A DNA stretch of 64,000 nt from Treponema bryantii (GTDB taxonomy: Bacteria; Spirochaetota; Spirochaetia; Treponematales; Treponemataceae): contig NZ_FORI01000007.1 in assembly GCF_900113965.1 (NCBI RefSeq), positions 62,001 through 126,000 of the forward strand, given 5' to 3'. The translations under genes and the position numbers were made by a program. Of this stretch, positions 34,964-42,585 are shown piece after piece; the stretch's first letter is position 1; each line of letters opens with the position of its first letter. A model generated the notes under the pieces. That model was not told the origin of the DNA. It made no database searches and saw nothing but the letters and a program-made list of their open reading frames with translations.

Positions 34964-36355
34964 ATGAAGAAAAACATATCAAATAGAATTATAGCATTTT
35001 TTTTATTACTACTCTTTGAACTTAATCTGTGCTTTTCTGCCACCTATTCAGGAACTTCATATTCTGGTAAACAAAATACCCCAGTTACATATGCAGGAAC
35101 TCCAATAGAACCTTTTGAATATGATGGAGAACTCCTTTATCCAATAAGCTATAGTGGAAGTGTAATAAACGGTGTCTATTATGAAGGAATTGATTTAACA
35201 AACTATAAAATTACCACACTTAAAATTACTGGCAAAGAAACAGATGCTGACATTTTCAATGAATCAGTTCCCGCTGAATACCGTGTAAATTGGAAAAAAG
35301 TTTTAGGAAAATATGCAGTTGGTACAACAGTCATAGTTATTACAGGGGTTGTCTCCTTGTGCTCTGGAACAATACCTTTGGCAACAGCCGGATACATTGC
35401 AGCTGGGGCCTTTAAGGGGGCTATCACAGGTTCCATAATTGGAGGAGCTGTTGATGCTTTTATTTCTGGAACCTTGTCTTTCATAAAGGGAAATCCAAAA
35501 GAACAAATCTTTAAAGAGGCTATTGAGGCATCTGCAGATGGCTTTATGTGGGGCGCAATAACTGGAGCTGTTGCCGGTGGTTTTAAATCGGCAAAAGAAT
35601 TATCAAAGGGAATCCCTGTTCTTAATTCAAAAGGCAAAATTCAATACGTTATAGATTCTTCTACAAATCAAGTTTATTTAGCAAAAGGCAGTGAACTAAA
35701 AGGACAAGTATTTAATGTTAAAGATAAAGCGGGAAATTATAAGTTCTTCTACGATAAGAATAATTCACTCTATAATTTTGATGGGAAACTTGTTGCAGAT
35801 AAATGGTATCAAAAGAATAGTGGGATAATATCAAACAAAAAAACAAATCAGATTATTGGATATATAGATACAAAAGGTAATTTAAATATCGACGATGATA
35901 TTTATATAGCCTTAAAAAACGATATCCATTCAGTCCCATATAAACCTGAGAAGGAACTTAATAAATTTAACATACATCGCGAAACCGGAGTTTCATATCA
36001 CAAAAAAATAGTGAAAGACATTGATGGAGTTCAATACGAAGGGATGTTCCCAATATTTGAAACACCTTTCGAAGCCCAGATACCAACGAATCTTTATTAT
36101 GCCACAGATAAAAAACAATTCGAGGAGTCTACTCGACAAATCTGTAAACTTTTAGAGTCTAAACCTAAATTAAAAAAACAATTCACAAACGAACAATTAA
36201 AACAGATTTACAATCTAGAAACACCATCTGGCTTTACCTGGCATCATACTGAGGACCCTGGAAGAATGCAACTTGTTAATACAAAAGTCCACGCAGACAC
36301 CAAACATACAGGGGGACGTTATATCTGGGGTGGAGGAAAGAGTAAAAGGAGATAA
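34964..36355 (+). CDS. secreted WHH-nuclease toxin
   Basis: 463 residues. Residues 1-26 are a signal peptide ending LCFSA. Residues 120-215 are Gly/Ala-rich hydrophobic helices (glycine-zipper-like) that could cross a membrane. The C-terminus GFTWHHTEDPGRMQLV (WHH at 426-428) with TKHTGGRYIW is the WHH/HNH-ENDOVII-type nuclease found at the tips of polymorphic toxins. The next gene is a SUKH immunity protein, four bases away, which supports the toxin assignment. Target is nucleic acid by family knowledge. Confidence 0.8.
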   Translation: MKKNISNRIIAFFLLLLFELNLCFSATYSGTSYSGKQNTPVTYAGTPIEPFEYDGELLYPISYSGSVINGVYYEGIDLTNYKITTLKITGKETDADIFNESVPAEYRVNWKKVLGKYAVGTTVIVITGVVSLCSGTIPLATAGYIAAGAFKGAITGSIIGGAVDAFISGTLSFIKGNPKEQIFKEAIEASADGFMWGAITGAVAGGFKSAKELSKGIPVLNSKGKIQYVIDSSTNQVYLAKGSELKGQVFNVKDKAGNYKFFYDKNNSLYNFDGKLVADKWYQKNSGIISNKKTNQIIGYIDTKGNLNIDDDIYIALKNDIHSVPYKPEKELNKFNIHRETGVSYHKKIVKDIDGVQYEGMFPIFETPFEAQIPTNLYYATDKKQFEESTRQICKLLESKPKLKKQFTNEQLKQIYNLETPSGFTWHHTEDPGRMQLVNTKVHADTKHTGGRYIWGGGKSKRR

Positions 36356-36358
36356 TCA

Positions 36359-36742
36359 ATGAACTGGAACTATGTAAAACCTACGACAGTTGAAAAAATT
36401 TCTCATGTTGAAAAGATGATTGATGCTCACTTACCTGAGAATCTAAAAACAATTGTCCTGTTAAATAATAACGGAAGGCCTGAGAAAGATTGTTTTGATA
36501 CTGAAATCAATCAAGGTGTGCAATTCAAACAGTTATTATCTTTTAATGAAGATGATGTAGAAACTATTTATGCATACATCGATTTTATAAAAAAAGAAAA
36601 GATATTTCCTTTTGCTGATGATCCATCAGGAAATCTTATTTGCCTAGATAAAGAAAAAATTATATTATGGAATCATGAAACCAATGAGAAAGAATTTATT
36701 GCAGATTCTTTAGAAGATTTCATTAACAGTTTGTATGAATAA
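36359..36742 (+). CDS. SMI1/KNR4 (SUKH) immunity protein
   Basis: 127 residues. LPENLKTIVLLNNNGRPEKD and PFADDPSGNLICLD are signatures of the SUKH superfamily, the commonest immunity family for HNH-type toxins. No signal peptide, so it would protect the cytoplasm. Four bases after the toxin stop, same operon. GGAG overlaps the toxin stop. Confidence 0.85.
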   Translation: MNWNYVKPTTVEKISHVEKMIDAHLPENLKTIVLLNNNGRPEKDCFDTEINQGVQFKQLLSFNEDDVETIYAYIDFIKKEKIFPFADDPSGNLICLDKEKIILWNHETNEKEFIADSLEDFINSLYE

Positions 36743-36790
36743 GTATATTTTAATTTATTCAAACTAATAGATTATTAAGAGGTTCATTTC

Positions 36791-37675
36791 ATGAGAAAAA
36801 TCTGTAGTTGCGGTTTGTTATTGTTAGTTATTATACTTCTTTTTTCTTCTTGTAAAGGGAAGGATACGAAGTATTCTTCTGTTTATGAAAAACAACAGGC
36901 GACTTATATTGAGCAATTGGAAGAGGCTTCTATTCCAAAAAATGCCAATAAAACAGGAACTATCATATTAGTAATCATTGGAATTGTAATCGGTGGCATA
37001 ATTGGATATTTCGTATGGGCCTCTCCTTTTGGAGATTTTGTAGTTGATATTGCTCTAGAAAGTCCTTTACCTGCAGTGTTTTTTTATAGTCTTCATTTTT
37101 TAGTTTTCATTTCACTTGGAGGATTTCTAGGTTTTAAAATATCTAATCTGTTTTTCCGTTCTATTTCCAATGAGTATATTAATGTTGAAACATCATTTGT
37201 CTTTTCTCAACATGATGGAGAAGAAATACGAACTCTTATTTATGGAACTTCTGCAAATGAAGATGCAAATAAACATTTTCTTCCACGATTTTCATCTTCT
37301 CAAGAAGTTCAACTAACAATAGAGATGAAAACTTCAATGTTGAAAAATAAAATAAAAAAAGTTTCAAAATACCAACAATCACCTGAAATTCTTATACCAG
37401 TAGAATTAAAAATTTCAAAAGGGGATAATATTTCATATAAATATGATGGTGGTATTCAAAAAGATTATTATACTGAAGAATCAAATTCTCAGGGCGAAAC
37501 ATGTTATAAATTCTTTATAAAAAATAATCCAGAATTAAAGCCAAATATCAAATTCCTTTTTGAACCAAAAGATATTGGTGAAGTTCAAATAGACGTCCTC
37601 TACGGAACTCCAGAATACAAAATGGTAGACAGTAGTTGTGATATCGCTCAGACCATTAAGTTTATTGAAGAATAA
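36791..37675 (+). CDS. lipoprotein with two membrane segments
   Basis: 294 residues. LLLLVIILLFSSC gives a lipobox with Cys near residue 21. Two hydrophobic segments follow (about 58-78, GTIILVIIGIVIGGIIGYFV, and 97-117), then a soluble domain that is beta-rich by eye. Not recognised. AGAGG is 10 bases before the ATG. Same strand as the toxin genes, 48 bases behind the immunity gene. Confidence 0.55.
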   Translation: MRKICSCGLLLLVIILLFSSCKGKDTKYSSVYEKQQATYIEQLEEASIPKNANKTGTIILVIIGIVIGGIIGYFVWASPFGDFVVDIALESPLPAVFFYSLHFLVFISLGGFLGFKISNLFFRSISNEYINVETSFVFSQHDGEEIRTLIYGTSANEDANKHFLPRFSSSQEVQLTIEMKTSMLKNKIKKVSKYQQSPEILIPVELKISKGDNISYKYDGGIQKDYYTEESNSQGETCYKFFIKNNPELKPNIKFLFEPKDIGEVQIDVLYGTPEYKMVDSSCDIAQTIKFIEE

Positions 37676-37742
37676 CCATTAGAAAATTGTTTGATTTTTA
37701 TATTGGTATGCGTTATAGTAACTGAGAAAAAGGTAAGTATTG

Positions 37743-37979
37743 ATGCAGCACTATCAATTACAGTATTTGCTAGTATCATATTTGCCGGAGAATAATAGTA
37801 TGAATTATTCTATTGTTTCTGCTAAGAAGAATTTAGTGGATTTATTGAACATCGGAGTATACTTCTCTGATAATTCAATACTTGTAATTGCTTCTTTAAA
37901 ATTTGATTCTTCAGATTCGAATTTTGAAAATAATAAAAAGCAGTTTCTTCAAGAAATTCATGAAATGATTGGAAAATAA
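37743..37979 (+). CDS. small hypothetical protein
   Basis: 78 residues from ATG 37743 with AAGG nine bases upstream; a TTG one codon earlier is also open. Contains no recognised motif. AT-rich like its upstream neighbours. Followed at once by a terminator shared with the convergent WYL gene. Confidence 0.45.
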   Translation: MQHYQLQYLLVSYLPENNSMNYSIVSAKKNLVDLLNIGVYFSDNSILVIASLKFDSSDSNFENNKKQFLQEIHEMIGK

Positions 37980-37992
37980 AGATTCATGATTC

Positions 37993-38024
37993 AAAAGAGG
38001 TACGGTCTCTGTGCCTCTTTTTTT
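37993..38024. terminator. bidirectional terminator
   Basis: AAAAGAGGTAC (37993-38003), 7-nt loop, GTGCCTCTTTT (38011-38021), T run to 38024. It serves the 37743 gene and, through the A run, the convergent WYL gene whose stop overlaps it. Confidence 0.75.
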
Positions 38025-39084
38025 ATTTTCCCTCACGTTCAAGTTTCGCAGCCTTATCTAGAAGGCTATAATCAACTTCAACATCAAAGCCTGCCATTTT
38101 TGCCATCACAGCAACATTGTATTTCCAGCGGGTAACAAGTGATTCTGGAGCCAGAGGTTTAGCATAAGCTTTATTCTTAAAAACCCAGTCTAGGACACGC
38201 ATATCTTGAGCAGAGGTAAAAGTAACGACAGTTCTTTCGTAGCCTTCTTCGTCAATATCATCTGTAAAAACCTGATCCTCAGCCCAGTTTCCTAATTTGA
38301 TTTCTGGAATTGCATCCTCGTAAAAAGCAATTTTATATTGTCGTTCTGCATAGCGGGTGAAAGCACCAAAATGACTTTTTCCAGTATGATTCTTAAATTC
38401 ATAATTCTCAGGAAGTTTAAAAGTGATATCTGTCTCAAGAATATCATACATATCATTTATGTTATAAAGACGTACGGCTTTCTTTTCTCTAAGATAACCA
38501 AACAACAAACTCTTTCCTTCATCAATCAGAAGCTGATATGGTTCAACATGAAGGACAGTTTCTTCCAAATCAGAATCCCAGTTATTATTCAGGTATCGGA
38601 ATTTTAATACATGATTGTTCGTTAGTGCTTCACAGATTTTTTTCCAAATAACCGCATTAATTGGCTGCGTTGTATTGGTAGTTGGAGCTAAAGCAATTCT
38701 TGAAAGAAGAGGGGAGTCTACCTGTATCTTGCACACATTGTTTAAGATATCTTCAATCTCTGCATAAAAAGGAGTATTTTCAAAATACGTGAGTAACAAT
38801 TTCGCAGATGAAAGAATACTTAAATTATTTCCCAGAATTGTATCTTCATAAGGGAAGCGCCACGGTCTAAAACCTTCATAATAGTATCCTCCGTACCGAC
38901 CTTCATACAATAATGGAGCATCCATCTTATACAACTCTTCGATATCTTTGTATACAGTTCTTAAACCACAACCAATTTCCTTTGCAATATCTTCCGCTTT
39001 AGGTTTAGTTCCTCGAGATATCATTTGATGGATTTTATATAAACGCTGGATTTTATTTAATGAATTTCTTGTTTTTCCATACAT
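38023..39084 (-). CDS. WYL-domain transcriptional regulator 1
   Basis: 353 residues. The N-terminus (KIQRLYKIHQMI, AEDIAKEIGCGLRTVYKDIEEL) is a DeoR-type HTH; about 150-230 is a WYL domain (LKFRYLNN, EPYQLLIDEGKSLLFGYL), and the C-terminus a WCX-like domain. WYL regulators such as BrxR and CapW control defence operons in response to ligands, often nucleic acid. The long palindrome 39126-39156 upstream is the obvious autoregulatory site. Divergent from the 39218 small-protein operon. Confidence 0.85.
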   Translation of the reverse strand: MYGKTRNSLNKIQRLYKIHQMISRGTKPKAEDIAKEIGCGLRTVYKDIEELYKMDAPLLYEGRYGGYYYEGFRPWRFPYEDTILGNNLSILSSAKLLLTYFENTPFYAEIEDILNNVCKIQVDSPLLSRIALAPTTNTTQPINAVIWKKICEALTNNHVLKFRYLNNNWDSDLEETVLHVEPYQLLIDEGKSLLFGYLREKKAVRLYNINDMYDILETDITFKLPENYEFKNHTGKSHFGAFTRYAERQYKIAFYEDAIPEIKLGNWAEDQVFTDDIDEEGYERTVVTFTSAQDMRVLDWVFKNKAYAKPLAPESLVTRWKYNVAVMAKMAGFDVEVDYSLLDKAAKLEREGK

Positions 39085-39125
39085 AATTTTTCACTTCCAA
39101 ATCAATAAATAAATAAAAATTCTTT

Positions 39126-39156
39126 TTTAGAACTGCACATACTGTGCAGTTCTAAA
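39126..39156. promoter_or_regulatory. perfect 31-nt palindrome, probable WYL1 operator
   Basis: TTTAGAACTGCACA-TAC-TGTGCAGTTCTAAA: 14-nt perfect arms around 3 nt, between WYL1 and the divergent 39218 operon. A TATACT begins at 39160 on the + strand, directly after the palindrome, so binding would control the rightward promoter. Sequence is unrelated to the CTATCA palindromes. Confidence 0.8.
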
Positions 39157-39217
39157 TTATATACTCTAGTTATACATTCGTAAAGAATGTAAATACAACT
39201 TATTTATGGAGGCTTTT

Positions 39218-39400
39218 ATGAAAAAGCAGTTTAGAAAACTTAACATTAACTTTAAGTATCACAACAAGAATTCAGATTTTGATGGACTTGAAATTGGCCT
39301 TGAATTTGATGGCAGCACACTTGATGATGGCAACTTCTCAGATTCACAAATTTCTTATGATGATCAGGACTTAATCGAGGAGGATTCAGATGATGAGTAA
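39218..39400 (+). CDS. small acidic protein
   Basis: 60 residues from ATG 39218 (GGAGG six bases upstream). Lys/Asn-rich at the start and strongly acidic at the end (EEDSDDE). No known motif. Its end overlaps the next start by 11 bases, so it is translationally coupled to the UDG-like gene. Confidence 0.6.
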   Translation: MKKQFRKLNINFKYHNKNSDFDGLEIGLEFDGSTLDDGNFSDSQISYDDQDLIEEDSDDE

Positions 39401-40133
39401 GATTGAAGATGAGTTCAAGAAGGCTGAAATGTATCAGTTATTGAAATATCCCAAATTGAGCGGATGCATTCGTGATGGAGTGCTTTATCCAGAAGCTTAT
39501 AAAGAATCACCACTCAAGATGATGATCATTCTAAAAGAACCTTTTGATGAATGGGATGAGATAACACAATCACCTGTTGGCGGAGACTTCTGCTTCGAAG
39601 ACGTAACTAACAATTTAGAGGCCGAATATTCAAAAGGTCTGAATAGAACCTGGCTTAAGGTTGCAGCCATGGCCTATGCAATAAAGAACAATACTGAATA
39701 TACAGAAGACTTATCTTTGGAACAGGTGAGAGAAGGACTGTCATGTATTTGCTGGATTAATCTGAGTAAAACACCATGGAAAAATCAGTCTGATATTAAA
39801 GATATAAATTATCTTGCGAGAGTTGCTGATTGGGAACCTGTAGTGAAGTGCCAGTTAGAATCCACAGACTTTAATCTGATTTTCTACGGATATACATGGG
39901 ACTGTTCTATGCTTAATCCTATCGAACCTAAAAATCGTTGGGATTATACAAAAGTGAAGGATAAGCAGGATTACAATTATTCTTCGGCAACTGGAAAGAA
40001 ATATGGTATTCAGATCTTCCATTATCAGGGGTCAAATAAAATTATCGTAAACGGATATCATCCCGAGTTTGGAAACAGTGCTTGCTGGCAAACTGGTTTC
40101 ATTCAAAACTACATAAACAAGTATGGTTTATAA
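39390..40133 (+). CDS. uracil-DNA-glycosylase-fold-like protein 2
   Basis: 247 residues; GAGGAGG seven bases before the ATG. MMIILKEPFDEW near residue 43, LSCICWINLSKTP near 112, FNLIFYGYTW near 165 and IIVNGYHPEF near 218 parallel the 19863 and 33121 proteins and the general UDG-superfamily plan. Catalytic residues cannot be assigned with confidence. Start overlaps the small acidic gene; stop overlaps none. Operon driven from the WYL1 control region. Confidence 0.5.
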   Translation: MMSKIEDEFKKAEMYQLLKYPKLSGCIRDGVLYPEAYKESPLKMMIILKEPFDEWDEITQSPVGGDFCFEDVTNNLEAEYSKGLNRTWLKVAAMAYAIKNNTEYTEDLSLEQVREGLSCICWINLSKTPWKNQSDIKDINYLARVADWEPVVKCQLESTDFNLIFYGYTWDCSMLNPIEPKNRWDYTKVKDKQDYNYSSATGKKYGIQIFHYQGSNKIIVNGYHPEFGNSACWQTGFIQNYINKYGL

Positions 40134-40161
40134 AACATTTTCGTTTAGTAAGGAGGACTTT

Positions 40162-40359
40162 ATGTCAAACGAAGATTCAGGACTTTTTGTAATACTTACA
40201 GCAATTGGTGGTGCAGTAATTGGGGCACTTGGAGGAGCTCTTATCATGAATACTGACACAGGAAAGAAAACAGATGCTCATTTATCAAACGCATATAAAA
40301 CAGTTAAGGATAATATTCCTGGAAAGAGGCTCTGTAATTCAGATGTTATTCAAAAGTGA
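40162..40359 (+). CDS. small membrane protein with glycine-zipper segment
   Basis: 65 residues from ATG 40162 (AGGAGG six bases upstream; an in-frame upstream ATG at 40123 lacks a site). GLFVILTAIGGAVIGALGGA is one membrane helix with regularly spaced Gly, then NTDTGKKTDAHLSNAYKTVK, resembling YtxH-type stress proteins. Function unknown. Confidence 0.6.
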   Translation: MSNEDSGLFVILTAIGGAVIGALGGALIMNTDTGKKTDAHLSNAYKTVKDNIPGKRLCNSDVIQK

Positions 40360-40390
40360 AAAATAGAGAGGAAGAAATTTTTCTTCCTCT

Positions 40391-40423
40391 CTATCAGGAA
40401 ATGATAGTGTTGTCATTCATAAT
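40391..40423 (+). promoter_or_regulatory. regulon palindrome J and -10 of the 40443 operon
   Basis: CTATCAGGAAATGATAG at 40391-40407, 10 nt, CATAAT at 40418-40423. CAGGAA is at -35. Confidence 0.7.
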
Positions 40424-40442
40424 ACAATCAATAGGAGATAAT

Positions 40443-40628
40443 ATGGGTAAGAAAAAGAATTTCAAAAGGGCAGTGTATACACTTATGCTTATGCTGTTAC
40501 TTTCTCTCTGCAGCTTCCTAACCGGTTTCATTGTAAACAAAGCCATGATTTCAAGAATCGAAGAAAAAATCTTCACGGCATCTTACATCAATCTAGATCA
40601 GGAGGACTATTCAGAATGGCAAAGATAA
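40443..40628 (+). CDS. small single-pass membrane protein a
   Basis: 61 residues from ATG 40443 (AGGAGA five bases upstream). An earlier ATG at 40356 would place the palindrome inside the gene and is rejected. Basic N-terminus, hydrophobic segment YTLMLMLLLSLCSFLTGFIV, short charged tail. Overlaps the next gene by 13 bases. It resembles the 40616 product in plan. Confidence 0.6.
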   Translation: MGKKKNFKRAVYTLMLMLLLSLCSFLTGFIVNKAMISRIEEKIFTASYINLDQEDYSEWQR

Positions 40629-40837
40629 AGAAGAGTGATATCGCTCTTGTCCGAACAGTATTTTTAATTCTTTTGTCTCTTGTAAGTTTTATTGCAGGCT
40701 TTTCTTTCAGCAATAAAAAGAACTCGCAAAAAAGGAATCCGAATGTACCACGTATAAGGAGCACTCCAGACAGATCCTTTGGAGTTCCTCAAAACCAGAC
40801 AGCTATGTTTTTTCTTGAACCAGAGGTGACCGACTAA
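40616..40837 (+). CDS. small single-pass membrane protein b
   Basis: 73 residues; AGGAGG nine bases upstream, inside the previous gene. VRTVFLILLSLVSFIAGFSF is one membrane helix, followed by a Pro/Arg/Asn-rich tail. It shares one base with the next start (TAATG). Cotranslated overlapping pairs of tiny membrane proteins like a and b are unusual. Confidence 0.6.
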   Translation: MAKIKKSDIALVRTVFLILLSLVSFIAGFSFSNKKNSQKRNPNVPRIRSTPDRSFGVPQNQTAMFFLEPEVTD

Positions 40838-41301
40838 TGCGTAAACCTTTTACCCATGAACAGGAAACTGAATACGGAATCAAAATGAACGGAAGTCCTC
40901 TCGACGGCGAAGAGCTGGAAGTTCTTCCATACGAAATGACACGCGACATCAAGACAATCCTCTGCTACGACTATGAGGACGGAAAGCCATGGCATGACGT
41001 GACTTGTGTTATGGAAATTATCTTTCATAACAAGCACCATGAAATTAAGCGTCAGGATGAGCAGAGAATCCGTTTTCTGTATTTCCATCCGACGGACCTG
41101 CTGGAAGATGTTGGAAAGTTGAATACATTTGAAGCAAACATATCATCTCTAACCGCCATCAGGATGGATTTGACTGGCAGTTACTTTCAACATGATTGCA
41201 AGGATGATGATATTGCTCTTGATGATTTTGAAACTTTCAACTGCAATATCCAGCACAAGAAGCATTTCCATCCGGAGAATCCTGAAATGCCGGATGACTA
41301 A
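40837..41301 (+). CDS. hypothetical protein in small-protein operon
   Basis: 154 residues, soluble and acidic with many His (HHEIKRQDEQ, NIQHKKHFHPENP). No family recognised. GAGGTGA eight bases before the ATG, shared stop/start with the upstream gene, and 14 bases to the next. Codon use is more GC-rich than in neighbours, like the 8227-11698 genes. Confidence 0.6.
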   Translation: MRKPFTHEQETEYGIKMNGSPLDGEELEVLPYEMTRDIKTILCYDYEDGKPWHDVTCVMEIIFHNKHHEIKRQDEQRIRFLYFHPTDLLEDVGKLNTFEANISSLTAIRMDLTGSYFQHDCKDDDIALDDFETFNCNIQHKKHFHPENPEMPDD

Positions 41302-41315
41302 AGGGGAGTGAAAGC

Positions 41316-42500
41316 ATGCATAATACATCTTTTCATGACAAAGATAGATATGAATATATTTTTCGAAAAGATCAGATTGATAAAGATTTTGTCTGGACTG
41401 ACGACAATATAAAACATCTGTATAAACTTAATGACGACATCACTAAATTACAAAATCAGCTTGTAAATCAAATGAGAGCTGCTTACGACTTATTTTCTAA
41501 GCTTGAAAACTCAGGACTGTCTTTTCTTCATGGATTTAAGATTGTTGGCAATATCGGTTTTATGAAAGAAATTGTTGAAGAATTATATTGCGCAGAAGAT
41601 ATGACCGATGAACAGAAAGCCATCGTAAAAAAATGGGAAGGTATTGAGTATTATTCAGCGAAGGAGATAGATGCCTGGCAGTTGGTTTTTGATTCAGAAA
41701 TAAAAGACTTCTTGCCATTATCAAAGACCAGAATCAATGAAAAGCGACATATATGGAACTTGAAAAGTCCACTAATTGATAATCTTTTATATTGTAGTTA
41801 CTTTGCTCATTTCCTTGATTTCAATTCAACTTTTAGTAATGCTGACTTGATTGAATGTACGGTCAAAGATTTCTATCCAGAAATAAAAGTAGTTGTGAAT
41901 CATAATGTCAGTGAACTGCGTGTTTTCAGTGTATATCATCCTGCCCGCTATTATGGATTTGACTTTAATCGATGTCTTCTGGAAAACAGAAAGGCCGCTC
42001 TGAATAAAAACTTTGAATGGAATGATGTTAATATCCAGAAGTTAATGGATGTAAACAGTTGGATTTGGAAACGAACTGATGAACTAAAATCATATATGAC
42101 AGAACTTAATGCAGTGTTCCATATTCTCTCCGAAACTGAACCAGAGTTTGCGAATTATTCGATAGACGGACAGATTGAATATCATGGCAGCGAGGAAAAT
42201 GACATTGCAACAATTGAGCTCCAGCAAGAAATGAGTAAGCATGCAACTTTTGAAGACTGGAACTTAGGATTATCGGAAACTCAGCAAGAAATAGGGGATG
42301 AAATTCATAAGGATGAAACCATAAACTGGAATAGGGAAGTTTACTGGCAACATCTCTCCGAGAATCAGAGAAAGGTGTATTTTCATTACTTAATGCATAC
42401 ACTTTTTGTTGATGGTGATGTTTACAGTTTCCAGGATTTAGTCCGAATGCGCGAAGAAGATTTTAAAGTGTGCATGAGTATAGAGTGGGCAAAAGACTAA
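41316..42500 (+). CDS. two-repeat relative of the 19090 protein
   Basis: 394 residues, GGGGAG before the ATG. The protein is an internal duplication: residues 20-200 (KDFVWTDDNIKHLYKLNDDI ... CSYFAHFLDFNSTFSNADL) and 215-394 (LNKNFEWNDVNIQKLMDVN ... YFHYLMHTLFVDGDVYSFQD) each match the single-copy 19090 protein. Conserved positions are the F-x-W-(T/N)-x2 helix cap and the (Y/F)-(F/L)-M-H/AH ... (Y/F)-S-x2-DL block. No known domain. Last gene of the 40443 operon. Confidence 0.65.
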   Translation: MHNTSFHDKDRYEYIFRKDQIDKDFVWTDDNIKHLYKLNDDITKLQNQLVNQMRAAYDLFSKLENSGLSFLHGFKIVGNIGFMKEIVEELYCAEDMTDEQKAIVKKWEGIEYYSAKEIDAWQLVFDSEIKDFLPLSKTRINEKRHIWNLKSPLIDNLLYCSYFAHFLDFNSTFSNADLIECTVKDFYPEIKVVVNHNVSELRVFSVYHPARYYGFDFNRCLLENRKAALNKNFEWNDVNIQKLMDVNSWIWKRTDELKSYMTELNAVFHILSETEPEFANYSIDGQIEYHGSEENDIATIELQQEMSKHATFEDWNLGLSETQQEIGDEIHKDETINWNREVYWQHLSENQRKVYFHYLMHTLFVDGDVYSFQDLVRMREEDFKVCMSIEWAKD

Positions 42501-42518
42501 ACCAAAAATCTCTCCGCA

Positions 42519-42551
42519 ATATCACTAGATGATATTTCCGATGTGTATAAT
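42519..42551 (+). promoter_or_regulatory. regulon palindrome K and -10 of the second FlhA-like gene
   Basis: ATATCACTAGATGATAT at 42519-42535, 10 nt, perfect TATAAT at 42546-42551. CACTAG at -35. Confidence 0.8.
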
Positions 42552-42585
42552 TATCATAAATCGTTTATAAAGTCTGGAGGCTTAT

